Positions 31,666 through 40,204 of a stretch of DNA of 64,000 nucleotides are shown here, one piece after another (within the stretch, counting starts at the first letter, position 1; each line of letters opens with the position of its first letter). Source of the DNA: a virus. The stretch covers positions 1 through 64,000 of IMG/VR virus record IMGVR_UViG_3300025012_000076; one strand, written 5' to 3'. The notes beneath the pieces are model-generated. The model ran no database searches. It was given only the letters and a program-made list of their open reading frames with translations, and was not told the DNA's origin. The translations under genes were made by a program, and so were the position numbers.

Positions 31666-33426
31666 TTACAGGCTGACGGTGAATTTCGTCGGCAGCAAGT
31701 GGAACACGCTAAAGATCCATGAAATTGGCAACACCGGCTGCGCCGAGTAGTCGATGTAGCGGACCACTCCGTCCGCCCGGAGCACCGTTGCCTTCGGGTC
31801 GTAGCTGACGATCAACTCGTCGCGCATGGCCGCTTCCAGCACCGCGTTGGTGATGCTGATGATGCTCTGGTCGATACCCGGTGTTCCCGGCTTGCCGATG
31901 ATCAGCTCGTGGCGGTTGCGGACTTCGCGGGCGATGTAGTCGGCGCCGCGTCCGACCGAGAACTCGACGCGGTAGAGGTCGGCGTCCTGCGCCCAAGTGG
32001 TGAGCTGCCGGGAGATCACGAAGCCGGCCCCCTGCACAAGATCCTTGATCGGCACCGCGAGGTGGGCTTCGAGGAGGTCGTCGATCTCGGTGTTACGCAG
32101 TTCCACTTCAAGGCCGAGGCAGTTGAGGTACTTGCGGGTTAGCGGAGTAACGACCGAGGCGCCGCCAGCGATGCCCGCGTACATGACGGCGGTGATATAG
32201 GCCGGGTAGAGCTTGCTGACGCCATTCGGGTCATAGTGCTTCGAGCCGAGGCCGACGTGGACGGTGCGGTCGTTGTTGAGGGCGGACGCTTCCGCTTTGA
32301 TAACTCCCATCGCCGTGATGCGGTTGGCTTCGCTACTCCACGACTGCAGGGCGCCACCGACGAACTGCCGCCGCTCGCTTTTCCCTGCCGGGCCGCTCAT
32401 GAAAGTACAGTGCGCGTCGCCGAGGGCATGGATCGAGGCCGAGGAGGAGAGGGGGACGATGATGTCGATGTCGACGGTCTTCAGCTCGTTGAAAGCCGAA
32501 ACCCAATCATCGTTGGTGGTGGCACCGTCAGCGCCGCCGGCAAGGTAAGCCCATGCGCTGTTGGCCGGGACGGCTCCGGCTCCGGCGATGCGGGTTGCCG
32601 CGACGTAGGAGCTGCGCTCATTGAGGCGGTCGACGATCGCTTGCAGGTCGGAGGTGATGGTCGCTGCCGTGGTTTTGACCGACTCTGCCGTGAAGGCGTC
32701 AAGCTGCAAGCAGAGATCGGTTTTAGCTGACTTGGTGACCGCAACGGCAGTGTAAAAGCCGCTGGCGTTGATCGCGTCGATCAAGGACTGGATGGTCGGG
32801 TAGCTGTCGAAGTCGAGAGAAAGGTTCTCGGCGCCACCTGTTGCCGTGGTGGTGGTCAGCTTGTGATTGCCGGCGCCGGTCGCGACGTTGATCGTCACGG
32901 TTGCGGTCGCTGCGGCTCCGGTATAGAGCAGGGTAAAGCTCGGCTTGGCAACGTCGTCGTGGACCTCGGAGACGTCCTGAAAGCCGATAGTGATCTTCTT
33001 GCCGGTGTTGGTGCCGGCCTCGACTTTGGCCTTGATCTGGTTGGCGACCAATCCGTACAGGTATGAGTCGAGAGTGATAACGTCCGCCGCTGCTGCCGAG
33101 GCAAGGTTCTTGGTCGCCTTGGTCGCCGGGTTGACCGGCAGGAGGTAGACTTCGCTCGCGCCGGGGATGCCCTTGGAGGGGTTGAAGACCAGAGAGGCGG
33201 CCAGCCGGGCCTCTTCCCATGCCGGAGCAATCAGGAAATTGCCGAGGGTCGAATCGATCCGGGTCAGTTTCTTCGGCTCAAGGAGCCCGGTCATTTCCGC
33301 CATGATGACGACCTTGTTGGCCGAGCCGAGCTGTACCGGACTCAGAGCCGACGAGTCGATCGCGGAAGCGGCTTGCGGGCGCACATAGTACGTCCCCTTC
33401 CAAGTAACGCCAGTTTTTACTCCCAT
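31666..33426 (-). CDS. Contractile tail sheath protein
   Basis: A 586-residue protein. The N-terminal part includes KVVIMAEMTGLLEP and SEVYLLPVNPATKATK; the middle beta insertion carries NLSLDFDSYPTIQSLIDAINASG; the C-terminal half holds typical sheath segments HALGDAHCTFMSGPAGKSERRQFVGG, SKLYPAYITAVMYAGIAGGASVVTPLTRKYLNCLGLE and GRGADYIAREVRNRHELIIGKPG. It polymerises around the tube and contracts on infection. This gene and its partner tube define the phage as a myovirus. Confidence 0.9.
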   Translation of the reverse strand: MGVKTGVTWKGTYYVRPQAASAIDSSALSPVQLGSANKVVIMAEMTGLLEPKKLTRIDSTLGNFLIAPAWEEARLAASLVFNPSKGIPGASEVYLLPVNPATKATKNLASAAAADVITLDSYLYGLVANQIKAKVEAGTNTGKKITIGFQDVSEVHDDVAKPSFTLLYTGAAATATVTINVATGAGNHKLTTTTATGGAENLSLDFDSYPTIQSLIDAINASGFYTAVAVTKSAKTDLCLQLDAFTAESVKTTAATITSDLQAIVDRLNERSSYVAATRIAGAGAVPANSAWAYLAGGADGATTNDDWVSAFNELKTVDIDIIVPLSSSASIHALGDAHCTFMSGPAGKSERRQFVGGALQSWSSEANRITAMGVIKAEASALNNDRTVHVGLGSKHYDPNGVSKLYPAYITAVMYAGIAGGASVVTPLTRKYLNCLGLEVELRNTEIDDLLEAHLAVPIKDLVQGAGFVISRQLTTWAQDADLYRVEFSVGRGADYIAREVRNRHELIIGKPGTPGIDQSIISITNAVLEAAMRDELIVSYDPKATVLRADGVVRYIDYSAQPVLPISWIFSVFHLLPTKFTVSL

Positions 33427-33428
33427 TG

Positions 33429-33671
33429 TCAGTTACCTCCCTGTTGTGAAAGCCATTCGCTCCATGTGAGCCGGGTCGGCTGGCTGCGGAAAAGTTCGAG
33501 CAGCCGTGCCCACTCGGAGCGCATTTTGTGGCCGTTGATTTGTTCCTTGCTCATGAGTGCCTTGAAGGCGCCCTTGATCTCTGCTTGTGCGTTGCCGAAC
33601 TCACTGAGGAATTCGTCGACCGAGAGCTTGAACTCCTGCGGCTCGGTCTGTTCGGTGTCCTTCTTCTTCAT
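33429..33671 (-). CDS. Small helical protein upstream of the sheath gene
   Basis: An 80-residue charged protein (FKLSVDEFLSEFGNAQAEIKGAFKALM, SEWARLLELFRSQPTRLTWSEWLSQQ). It is separated from the sheath start by two bases. The C-terminal LTWSEWLSQQG pattern is common in small tail-completion neighbours, though I cannot name it. A motif copy (33682-33698) lies just upstream in the opposite orientation. Confidence 0.5.
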   Translation of the reverse strand: MKKKDTEQTEPQEFKLSVDEFLSEFGNAQAEIKGAFKALMSKEQINGHKMRSEWARLLELFRSQPTRLTWSEWLSQQGGN

Positions 33672-33681
33672 GCAACCTCCG

Positions 33682-33698
33682 TTTTATATGGGGAACAC
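33682..33698 (+). promoter_or_regulatory. TTATATGGGGAACAC motif, plus orientation
   Basis: A looser match to the recurrent motif, between two minus-strand tail genes and reading against them. Confidence 0.3.
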
Positions 33699-33708
33699 TT
33701 CGGGCGCG

Positions 33709-34368
33709 TTACAGCGCCGTGTTGTCGCCTGTGGCATAAACTCCGACCGGCAGAGTCTTGTTCCATGTGTTTTCCAGCTTGGCGGTGATTCTCACTCCCC
33801 GGACGAAGGCTTCCAGCGGCTGCAGCGCTCCTTTTTCAAGGCGGATGTCCGCGAGGGAGATATTGACTTCCAGTATCCCCTTGGCGCCGATTTCGCCGAT
33901 GTTCTGGCAGATGAAATACTGGCAGAATCGGGAGAGCCAGATCGCCTCGTCCTTGGTTGCGGTGATCACGTCGATGTTGAAGCTGGCCTGCTCGTAATAG
34001 CCATAGGGTTGCTTCCAGCCGGTGAGCGTCTCTCCGTCGTCCGCGTAGACCGCTGTGGCCTCGCCAACGATATCGCCAAGGAAGCGATCGGTACTCGGCG
34101 ACTCCCCGTGGTAAATGCCGATCTGCGGAAAGGGCAGCTCCGCCGAGGGGAAGTGGGGGAGGATGAAGACCCGCTTGCCGTCTTCGCTGCGGTCTCGGTT
34201 GCTGCCGACAAAGACCTTTCCGCGCAGGTAGGTGCCGATCTGCAGCTGCTCTTCGCTACTGCGGTCTTCGAAGAGATCGCTGATGATCTCCTGCGGGTCC
34301 ATTTGCGCCGCAAGGAATTCCCGCAGGAAGAGGTCTTTGAGAATGAGGTCGACGTTCGGGAAGCCCAT
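33709..34368 (-). CDS. Neck / tail terminator-type structural protein
   Basis: A 219-residue protein from ATG 34368 (AGGATAAAG upstream); a longer frame to 34521 reads out of phase through the neighbouring gene. Sequence: NVDLILKDLFLREFLAAQMDPQEIISDLFEDRSSEEQ, YGYYEQASFNIDVITATKDEAIWLSRFCQYFI. The second segment resembles tail terminator proteins that cap the tail tube. Position between neck proteins and sheath agrees. Confidence 0.5.
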   Translation of the reverse strand: MGFPNVDLILKDLFLREFLAAQMDPQEIISDLFEDRSSEEQLQIGTYLRGKVFVGSNRDRSEDGKRVFILPHFPSAELPFPQIGIYHGESPSTDRFLGDIVGEATAVYADDGETLTGWKQPYGYYEQASFNIDVITATKDEAIWLSRFCQYFICQNIGEIGAKGILEVNISLADIRLEKGALQPLEAFVRGVRITAKLENTWNKTLPVGVYATGDNTAL

Positions 34369-34373
34369 TGTCT

Positions 34374-35123
34374 TTATCCTGTGAAGGTGACGTCCATGCC
34401 GATAGTGGCGGTAGGGACGAGGTCTTTGATCGCGGCCTCTCTCAGCATCGCTTCCACGGCTGGCTGGCAGTAGCCGGCGACCTTTTCGGCGATGTGGTGC
34501 GCTTTGTAGCCGGGGTGCCACCAGCTGCCGGGGTCGCTGTTGTCGGAGACGACCCGGAACGTCAGGTATTTGCTCTGGGTGGCGTTCTCGTAGGTCTTGG
34601 TGACCTTAGTCATCCCCTCGAACCTGCCGTTCTTGTGCTGGTACCCGGTGCTGGCGTTCTGTTCTGCCGGGTGCCGGCCCTCGGTGCCGGTCAGGCGCCC
34701 GCCCGGTTTCAGCTTGGTCGCCTGCGCCAGTATGTCCCGTGGCATCGTCGGAAAGTTGCTGTTCGGGGCATGGTTGGCGGTGGTGCCGTGCCGGAAGGGG
34801 ATAATGTTGTAACGGCCCTTCTTGCCGATCCGGGCTTTGGGACCACCGAGGAGCATCGGCTTCATGTCCCACTTCGCCTTGCCGTATTCGAGGTCTTTGG
34901 CGGCTTGTGAAGTGGCGATGATGAACTGCCTCAGGTCGGCGCCGCCCTGCACTCGTTGGCCAAGGACGATGCTGTCAGCGTAGGCTTTTCGCAGACCGAT
35001 GTTGGCTTTGATCTCTGGCACTCCCGGCAACGGCTGGGCGCCCATGACCGCCTGCTGCCATGTCGCTTGGACGTAGCTGGCGGCGAGGTTGATGGCGGCG
35101 TTGAGGTTAGGGAGGTCACTCAT
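34374..35123 (-). CDS. Head-tail completion protein (HK97 gp10-like candidate)
   Basis: A 249-residue protein starting at ATG 35123, whose start overlaps the upstream gene's end zone. Helical N-terminus (NAAINLAASYVQATWQQAVMG), a loop-rich middle, then FRVVSDNSDPGSWWHPGYKAHHIAEKVAGYC and a final helix. The W-W-H-P-G...A...L pattern recalls neck completion proteins of the HK97 gp10 type. Role inferred from location between capsid and sheath genes. Confidence 0.45.
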   Translation of the reverse strand: MSDLPNLNAAINLAASYVQATWQQAVMGAQPLPGVPEIKANIGLRKAYADSIVLGQRVQGGADLRQFIIATSQAAKDLEYGKAKWDMKPMLLGGPKARIGKKGRYNIIPFRHGTTANHAPNSNFPTMPRDILAQATKLKPGGRLTGTEGRHPAEQNASTGYQHKNGRFEGMTKVTKTYENATQSKYLTFRVVSDNSDPGSWWHPGYKAHHIAEKVAGYCQPAVEAMLREAAIKDLVPTATIGMDVTFTG

Positions 35124-35124
35124 G

Positions 35125-35760
35125 TCATTGCTCGTAAATATGTTTCTTACGCAGCAGCACGCGGCTGCCGATATCGACTCCGTGGCTGACCCGTGTGGCG
35201 GGTGCCTCCACTGCAATCCACTCGACCATGCCGCGATACTTGATGCTGTATTTCGTGCCGGGTCCGGGCGCCTTGGCGGTGAGCGCCTTCCCTACCCATG
35301 TCCAGACGATCGAGCGACCGTCGAGTTTGAAGTCGACGTTCTCGATATATTTGATGCGGTCGATGTCGTAGCAGACGATGGCGTCGGTCGCCGGGTAATA
35401 GAGGATGTCGCTGTCACCAAAGCCGCGCACCAGCGCTTCCCCCTGCCCGTGCGGGATCGGCCAGGTAAAGATGATCTTGTCGCCCTCGCTGACGATATCG
35501 GTCGAGAGGGGGGAAAAGACGCAATCACCGGGGAGCGCGACTCCCGATTCCAGCCAGTCCTTGTGCATGCTGATCGCCGTCACCAGACCAATCAACTGTT
35601 GCGACTCCGGGAAGAACCAGCCGCCCAGCTCATGCAGGTCGCAGTTCGGGTCCGGCTGGCCGTGGTCGTCGTGGCAGGGGCAGCGGGTACCGACCGCATG
35701 GGTGACGTACTCGCCTTCGGCTTCGACGAAGTTATTGATGGCGTCGACCGGGATCGTCAC
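35125..35760 (-). CDS. Head-tail connector region protein with Cys-His cluster
   Basis: A 211-residue protein probably starting at the GTG at 35760, which overlaps the upstream stop (GTGA). A metal-binding-like stretch CPCHDDHGQPDPNCDLHELGGWFF is near residues 24-47 (written here as its key residues C-C-H-H-C-H). The remainder is beta-rich (GDKIIFTWPIPHGQGEALVRGFG, YYPATDAIVCYDIDRIKYIENVDFKLDG). Proteins with such a Cys-His loop are found in neck modules of other phages. No enzyme motif. Confidence 0.45.
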   Translation of the reverse strand: MTIPVDAINNFVEAEGEYVTHAVGTRCPCHDDHGQPDPNCDLHELGGWFFPESQQLIGLVTAISMHKDWLESGVALPGDCVFSPLSTDIVSEGDKIIFTWPIPHGQGEALVRGFGDSDILYYPATDAIVCYDIDRIKYIENVDFKLDGRSIVWTWVGKALTAKAPGPGTKYSIKYRGMVEWIAVEAPATRVSHGVDIGSRVLLRKKHIYEQ

Positions 35761-37118
35761 AGCGTCACCATTGACAGACCGCGATACTGATTTTTGATCT
35801 TCGGCAGATTCTCCTTGATCCACTTCTCGTTGTTCTCGATCGTCGCCGAGTAGATGCCGTAGCTGGCGCTGGCCGTGTAGCTGACCGAGCGGCTCACGCC
35901 GTCTTTGCTGGTACTCTCCGAGGAGAAGCCGCCGCGATAGGCTTGCCCGGCAATGGTCAGGATGCTGACTGCGGCCTTGAAACCAATCAGCTTAAGAATG
36001 TCCGCAGGCGTCTCCGGCAGCCCAGCCACAGCAATGTAGCGCCAGAAGTCGGCAATGTATTCTCGGAATCCCCAGAAGTTGATCTGCTGGAAGAACGTGT
36101 ACATATAGCTGTACTGCCCGTTGTAGGGGAGGATGTCGAGGCTGCCGCTCTTCTTGTTGATCGCAAAGGCGCCGCTAGAGATTTCCAGTGCAGACGAGTT
36201 GCCGATGTAGCCGGCGACCTTGTCGACGCTCAGCAGCTGGTGGAAAGGAAGGTCCAGCTTCCATGCGAGCGAATTGTTGTTGAAATCGCGGGCGGTGTAC
36301 ATCACCGGGACAGCCTTGCGGTCATAGAAAGCGCCGGACTCCGAATAGTAGGGCTCGGTGGCGACTCGGTATGGCTCGACATAGACTTTTAGCAGGGTGT
36401 TCTCGACTTCGCTGATGGCCTTATCGATCTCCGCCCGCAGCTTGTCGTCTTCCCAATACTGTTTGTCGACCACGATCCCCTCGGAGGCGTCGGCGACCGG
36501 CAATTCGAATTCGTCGATATTGACCTCGGCATAGCCACCGCGCGGGTCCAGAAGAATCTCGCTGGCTCCGGTGATCGGGATCGCCGGACCTCCCCCCCAT
36601 GACAGCGTTGCCGGGTTGCCGTCGACCTCTGCCGTGAAGACGAGGCCGTAGGTGGTCTTGCGGGTGTTCTCGGAGAGGCGATAAAAAGTGACGCCGGTCA
36701 CCGCTGACGGCTGCCGTTTCGGGAATGGCATATCGGAGGCGTAGAGGGGGACACCAAAGCAGTACCCGTTCCGCATCTCCTCGACGGTGATCAGCGCAAT
36801 TTTGAAGACGTCCGTGCTGGCGGTGACGGCTCCGGCTGTGGCCTCGACCAAGTACTCTCCCCGGACGCAGAGAGGGATGCCGCTGGCATCCTTGATCTCC
36901 GGCAGGTCAAAGGTGGCGACGTGCCCCTTCGGGTAGTCTCCGGCCAGGACGATCTCCTGCGTGGAGACGACCGGCCCACCTTTACGCCGCAGAGCGATAG
37001 TGACTGTCTCGGCCAAGCCCGTTGCCGGGGTCGGCAGGAGGCGCACCTTGACGATGCTCCTTGCCGATTCATGCCGTGAGTATTCGCTTTTGTCGGTTTT
37101 CAGGATCAGGCCGGTCAT
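35757..37118 (-). CDS. Neck/structural protein
   Basis: A 453-residue protein. N-terminal Ig-like strands (SEYSRHESARSIVKVRLLPTP, GEYLVEATAGAVTASTDVFKIALITVEEM) precede VTGVTFYRLSENTRKTTYGLVFTAEVDG and a helical C-terminal region with YTFFQQINFWGFREYIADFWRYIAVAG and LKLIGFKAAVSILTIAG. Size and location just after the capsid genes fit a neck or head-decoration protein. No specific family is recognised. Confidence 0.4.
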   Translation of the reverse strand: MTGLILKTDKSEYSRHESARSIVKVRLLPTPATGLAETVTIALRRKGGPVVSTQEIVLAGDYPKGHVATFDLPEIKDASGIPLCVRGEYLVEATAGAVTASTDVFKIALITVEEMRNGYCFGVPLYASDMPFPKRQPSAVTGVTFYRLSENTRKTTYGLVFTAEVDGNPATLSWGGGPAIPITGASEILLDPRGGYAEVNIDEFELPVADASEGIVVDKQYWEDDKLRAEIDKAISEVENTLLKVYVEPYRVATEPYYSESGAFYDRKAVPVMYTARDFNNNSLAWKLDLPFHQLLSVDKVAGYIGNSSALEISSGAFAINKKSGSLDILPYNGQYSYMYTFFQQINFWGFREYIADFWRYIAVAGLPETPADILKLIGFKAAVSILTIAGQAYRGGFSSESTSKDGVSRSVSYTASASYGIYSATIENNEKWIKENLPKIKNQYRGLSMVTL

Positions 37119-37128
37119 CGGTTATCCT

Positions 37129-37350
37129 TTACTTCGCTACAACCGTTTTTGCTTCAGTGGCGGTCGCGGCCAGAGTGGCAGCATAGTCGGTGCCGGTCAC
37201 TCCGCCATCGAGGTCGAGCTTGGCGAGCAGGGCAGCGTATTGGGTCTTGAGGACTTCCATCTCGTTGACGAGCACATTAAACTCGGCACGCATTGATTCA
37301 AGATCTTTACCCCCGACACTGCGGGTGGTCTTGCGGATTGTTCTGGCCAT
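37129..37350 (-). CDS. Small coiled-coil structural protein
   Basis: A 73-residue protein with a basic start (ARTIRKTTRSVGGKDLE) and a heptad helix (MRAEFNVLVNEMEVLKTQYAALLAKLDLDGG), then an Ala/Thr-rich tail (TDYAATLAATATEAKTVVAK). It is possibly a head fibre or connector. The end resembles repeated tails on capsid-associated small proteins. Function inferred from context only. Confidence 0.45.
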   Translation of the reverse strand: MARTIRKTTRSVGGKDLESMRAEFNVLVNEMEVLKTQYAALLAKLDLDGGVTGTDYAATLAATATEAKTVVAK

Positions 37351-37379
37351 GACTGGCTACCTCCTATGGGGTTGGTGCC

Positions 37380-37928
37380 CTACCCTTGCAGCTCGGTCAT
37401 GCGTCCGTTCAGCACGGTCAGGCGGTTCTCTTTCGGCTCTTCTTTGGCGATCTCAATGGCGATGACCTCCTTGATCAAGTCGATGCTCTCGCACTTCTTG
37501 ATGGCGGCCTTAAAACGGTTGAAGTTGGCGTCAGCAGCAAGCTCGGCAGCGGTGCCGTCCGTTTTGCCTTGGTCGTTACCCTTATTTTCGTTTTCGTCGC
37601 TCACAGCGCCGGATTTAGTGCCTTCTCTGCCGGATTCTGCGGACAGCTTGGACTTCTCTTCCGCTTCCCGCTCCGCCTTACCCGCTGCGGCTGCCGCTTC
37701 GAGGGTGTCGTTGGCGGTCTGCTGGAGATCATCGGCACTCTGTCCCGGCTTCCAGAAGTCTTTAGGGAGGCGCAAGAGGACGCTGGCTTCGTCGTGATCG
37801 ACCATAGCGACACCGACGGTCTTGCCGTCACGTGTCTTGCTCTCGAACGTAATCGTGCGGGATTCGCCATTGACGCTGACCGACATGGTGCCGATATTTC
37901 GGGAAATGATCTGGATCGACTTGCTCAT
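37380..37928 (-). CDS. Hypothetical protein downstream of the major capsid gene
   Basis: A 182-residue protein. A beta-rich first half (SIQIISRNIGTMSVSVNGESRTITFESKTRDGKTVGVAMV) is followed by an acidic, Ala/Glu/Lys-rich disordered linker (about 85-130) and a short helical C-terminal domain (KKCESIDLIKEVIAIEIAKEEPKENRLTVLNGRMTEL). It could be a decoration or head-tail adaptor protein. Ribosome site AAGGAG. Confidence 0.45.
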   Translation of the reverse strand: MSKSIQIISRNIGTMSVSVNGESRTITFESKTRDGKTVGVAMVDHDEASVLLRLPKDFWKPGQSADDLQQTANDTLEAAAAAGKAEREAEEKSKLSAESGREGTKSGAVSDENENKGNDQGKTDGTAAELAADANFNRFKAAIKKCESIDLIKEVIAIEIAKEEPKENRLTVLNGRMTELQG

Positions 37929-37953
37929 GGTTTGCTCCTTGAATTTAAGTTAA

Positions 37954-37977
37954 GCCGGGGAGGATCGCCTCCCCGGC
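37954..37977 (-). terminator. GC-rich hairpin after the major capsid gene
   Basis: GCCGGGGAGG CGAT CCTCCCCGGC followed by TTAACTTAAATT on the minus strand. A stable stem with a weak U-tract, suited to stabilising capsid mRNA or partial termination. Confidence 0.5.
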
Positions 37978-37980
37978 TGT

Positions 37981-37996
37981 TCTACATAGGAAACAC
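37981..37996 (+). promoter_or_regulatory. TCTACATAGGAAACAC motif, plus orientation
   Basis: A match to the recurrent motif with one or two differences, directly beside the capsid hairpin, reading opposite to the structural genes. Confidence 0.35.
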
Positions 37997-38001
37997 TTCA
38001 A

Positions 38002-39441
38002 TTACGCCGGAGTATAGGTTCCGCAGTTCTTGAAGATTTTGAGGCGGTTCGGAGCCTTGACGACCGGCACCATGTAGAGCATGAGCAGGAACGGCAGGGT
38101 GGTCCCGACCAAGGGCAGGGGCAGCTTCATGAGCGGCGACATCTGCGCGATGGCAAGGTCTTTCGGGTCCGGCTTCATGAGGATGCAGACGCCGTTCTCT
38201 TCCTTGCCGGCAGCGGACAGGGTGCGCCATTCGTTGCGGTCGACGAATGTGATGTTGCCGCTGGAGCTTTGAGGCACTTTCGCGATCCACTGTGCATCGG
38301 ACCCGTCGTCGACAAAGCCGCGATAGATGCGGTAGCCGGTGGCACCAGCAAGGCGGGTAATGACGGTCGTAACCTTGGTGGTGGCGTCGGCGACGACGGC
38401 TGCCGTGGTGGTGACGCCGAGGGACTCGCCAGTGTCGTTGAAGGCCGCGATGGTGTAGTAGTAGGTACCGGCGACGAATTTGCCGGCGGCATCGTCGGCG
38501 GCGGTGGCCTGGGTGGTGATCGCCGGGGTGGCGGGGGCTCCGGCGACAGCAGCTTCGACCGGCATGTTGGTGTCGACTTCCTGCGACATGATCGTGTGGT
38601 CGAAACCAATCGTGCCGTAGTTCGTGTCGTACTTGTTGACGACGCTGCCGGGGGTATATGCCTGCCCGGTCGCAAGGTCTTTGTTGAATCTCTGCAGGTT
38701 GCGGGTGTTGAACAGCTTGTTGAGACCGCCCATGACGTGGATGGAGCCGAGGGCTTCATACCCGTTGACGGTTGCCTGCTTGCCGACTTTCAGGAACTTC
38801 TCGGCGGCATCGTCGAGTTCGTCGAAGGAAAGGGGCTCACCTTCCATGTCGATGACGTTCTCGGCAAAGTTGGTGGTCAACTGTGCGAGCAGACCGTCGA
38901 AGTTGGCCTCGACGCCGTTCTCGTCGAGGACGAGCTTGTTGCCGAACAACAGTTCGCGCTCGACTTTGTCGAGAAGCTCGATGGAGCGGTCCTGGTTCTC
39001 GCGGACGCTGGGGTCTTCGAAGGCGCCGCCGTTGCTGCCGACGGTCTGCATCTGGAGGGTGATCCCGCCAGCGACCCCGAGGTATTTGTTGCGGATGGTT
39101 TCACGCTTGAAGCTCGACACACCACCATTGGGGGCGCCGCCTTCGCGGAAGCCAGCACCGCCGCGACGGCTGGAGCCGAAGGAGGTGTGGACGTTATACT
39201 CGTAGAGCGGGGTGGCGCTGGGGACGCGCGGGAGCTTGTTGAACAGCTTGATGTGCTCCTGAGTGATCAGGGTGCTGGTCATCAAGGCGTCGAGGTTTTC
39301 CAGCATGAGCGGGCCGTTGCCATTGGCAAGGGCTGTGCCGGTCTGGGTGTTGAGGGCTTTGGCGAATTCCTCGACGTAGGTGTCGACGTTCATCCCCATC
39401 CCTGCGGATTTCAGCATCTGGTCGAACGACTGAATGTTCAT
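38002..39441 (-). CDS. Major capsid protein with Ig/Fn3-like insertion
   Basis: A 479-residue protein located after protease and scaffold-like genes. The N-terminal region (GPLMLENLDALMTSTLITQEHIKLFNKLPRVPS, NKYLGVAGGITLQMQTVG, RELLFGNKLVLDE) and the C-terminal KNCGTYTPA match HK97-fold capsids of myophages. Residues about 305-410 form an inserted beta-sandwich (PATPAITTQATAADDAAGKFVAGTYYYTIAAFN, AGATGYRIYRGFVDDG), an Ig/Fn3-type surface decoration. The segment NKYDTNYG/IGFDHTIMSQEV before it belongs to the core fold. It builds the icosahedral shell. Confidence 0.85.
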   Translation of the reverse strand: MNIQSFDQMLKSAGMGMNVDTYVEEFAKALNTQTGTALANGNGPLMLENLDALMTSTLITQEHIKLFNKLPRVPSATPLYEYNVHTSFGSSRRGGAGFREGGAPNGGVSSFKRETIRNKYLGVAGGITLQMQTVGSNGGAFEDPSVRENQDRSIELLDKVERELLFGNKLVLDENGVEANFDGLLAQLTTNFAENVIDMEGEPLSFDELDDAAEKFLKVGKQATVNGYEALGSIHVMGGLNKLFNTRNLQRFNKDLATGQAYTPGSVVNKYDTNYGTIGFDHTIMSQEVDTNMPVEAAVAGAPATPAITTQATAADDAAGKFVAGTYYYTIAAFNDTGESLGVTTTAAVVADATTKVTTVITRLAGATGYRIYRGFVDDGSDAQWIAKVPQSSSGNITFVDRNEWRTLSAAGKEENGVCILMKPDPKDLAIAQMSPLMKLPLPLVGTTLPFLLMLYMVPVVKAPNRLKIFKNCGTYTPA

Positions 39442-39471
39442 CTTGTTTCTTCTCCTTTTCCTTGGCGGCTG

Positions 39472-40185
39472 TTACTGCTGTTCGAGTTCTGATTTAACGA
39501 AATCAGGGAGGGCGTCGTACCCTTTGACCGCATAAATCGACAGAAATTTCGCATCGACTTTTTTCGCCACAACGAGGTTTTGCAGGTCTTCCGCAATCTC
39601 GCTCTTGCTTTTCTTGAGCGTGTCGACGACGTTTCCGGGCTCTTTGCCAGCGCCGAGGAATCCAGGGCGGTGGGCAGCGGGACCGGCGCCAGCGTCTTCG
39701 ATGGACTTGGTCATCGTCTCGGTCATGCCGGCGAGGGCCTTGGCCATCTTGATCTGGAGGTTGAGGGCGGCCATCTGCGACTTCTCGATGGTACGAAGGC
39801 GCTGATCGAGGTTGCCCATCGACTTGTGGATGGTGTCTTCCAGTTCGGCATAGGCTTCACTGGCTTTGACGAGTTCTTCGTGGAGGTCGTCTTCCGGCAT
39901 CGACTTGTCCATGTCGTCGTCGTCCTCTTTGTCGTCGTCCTCTTTGTCCGAGTCGCCGCCTTCGTCGTCTGCATCGCCGTCGTCGGACTTGAGCAGATTG
40001 TCCTGCTCTTCGAGGGCCTTGATCATGTCGTCGAGGCTCTCCTCGTCGCTGTCGGATTTGGTCAGGTCGTCAAGTACGGCCAGCGCTTTTTCCAGCGTTT
40101 CGCCGTCCAGACCCTGCTCCTTCAGGGCTTTCTCGATGTCCTCGGTGGACATCCCTTCTGCTTTCATTTCTTCGGCTGTCTTCAT
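39472..40185 (-). CDS. Acidic scaffold / head core protein
   Basis: A 237-residue protein. The N-terminal helices (TAEEMKAEGMSTEDIEKAL, DGETLEKALAVLDDL) resemble a capsid-assembly helical hairpin. A highly acidic stretch near 50-100 (repeated D/E with KEDDD) precedes a coiled-coil (AYAELEDTIHKSMGNLDQRLRTIEKSQMAALNLQIKMAKALAGM). A C-terminal helix could bind the capsid. This gene lies between prohead protease and capsid, the usual scaffold place. Confidence 0.65.
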   Translation of the reverse strand: MKTAEEMKAEGMSTEDIEKALKEQGLDGETLEKALAVLDDLTKSDSDEESLDDMIKALEEQDNLLKSDDGDADDEGGDSDKEDDDKEDDDDMDKSMPEDDLHEELVKASEAYAELEDTIHKSMGNLDQRLRTIEKSQMAALNLQIKMAKALAGMTETMTKSIEDAGAGPAAHRPGFLGAGKEPGNVVDTLKKSKSEIAEDLQNLVVAKKVDAKFLSIYAVKGYDALPDFVKSELEQQ

Positions 40186-40204
40186 TGTGGTGCCTCCTGT
40201 TTGT

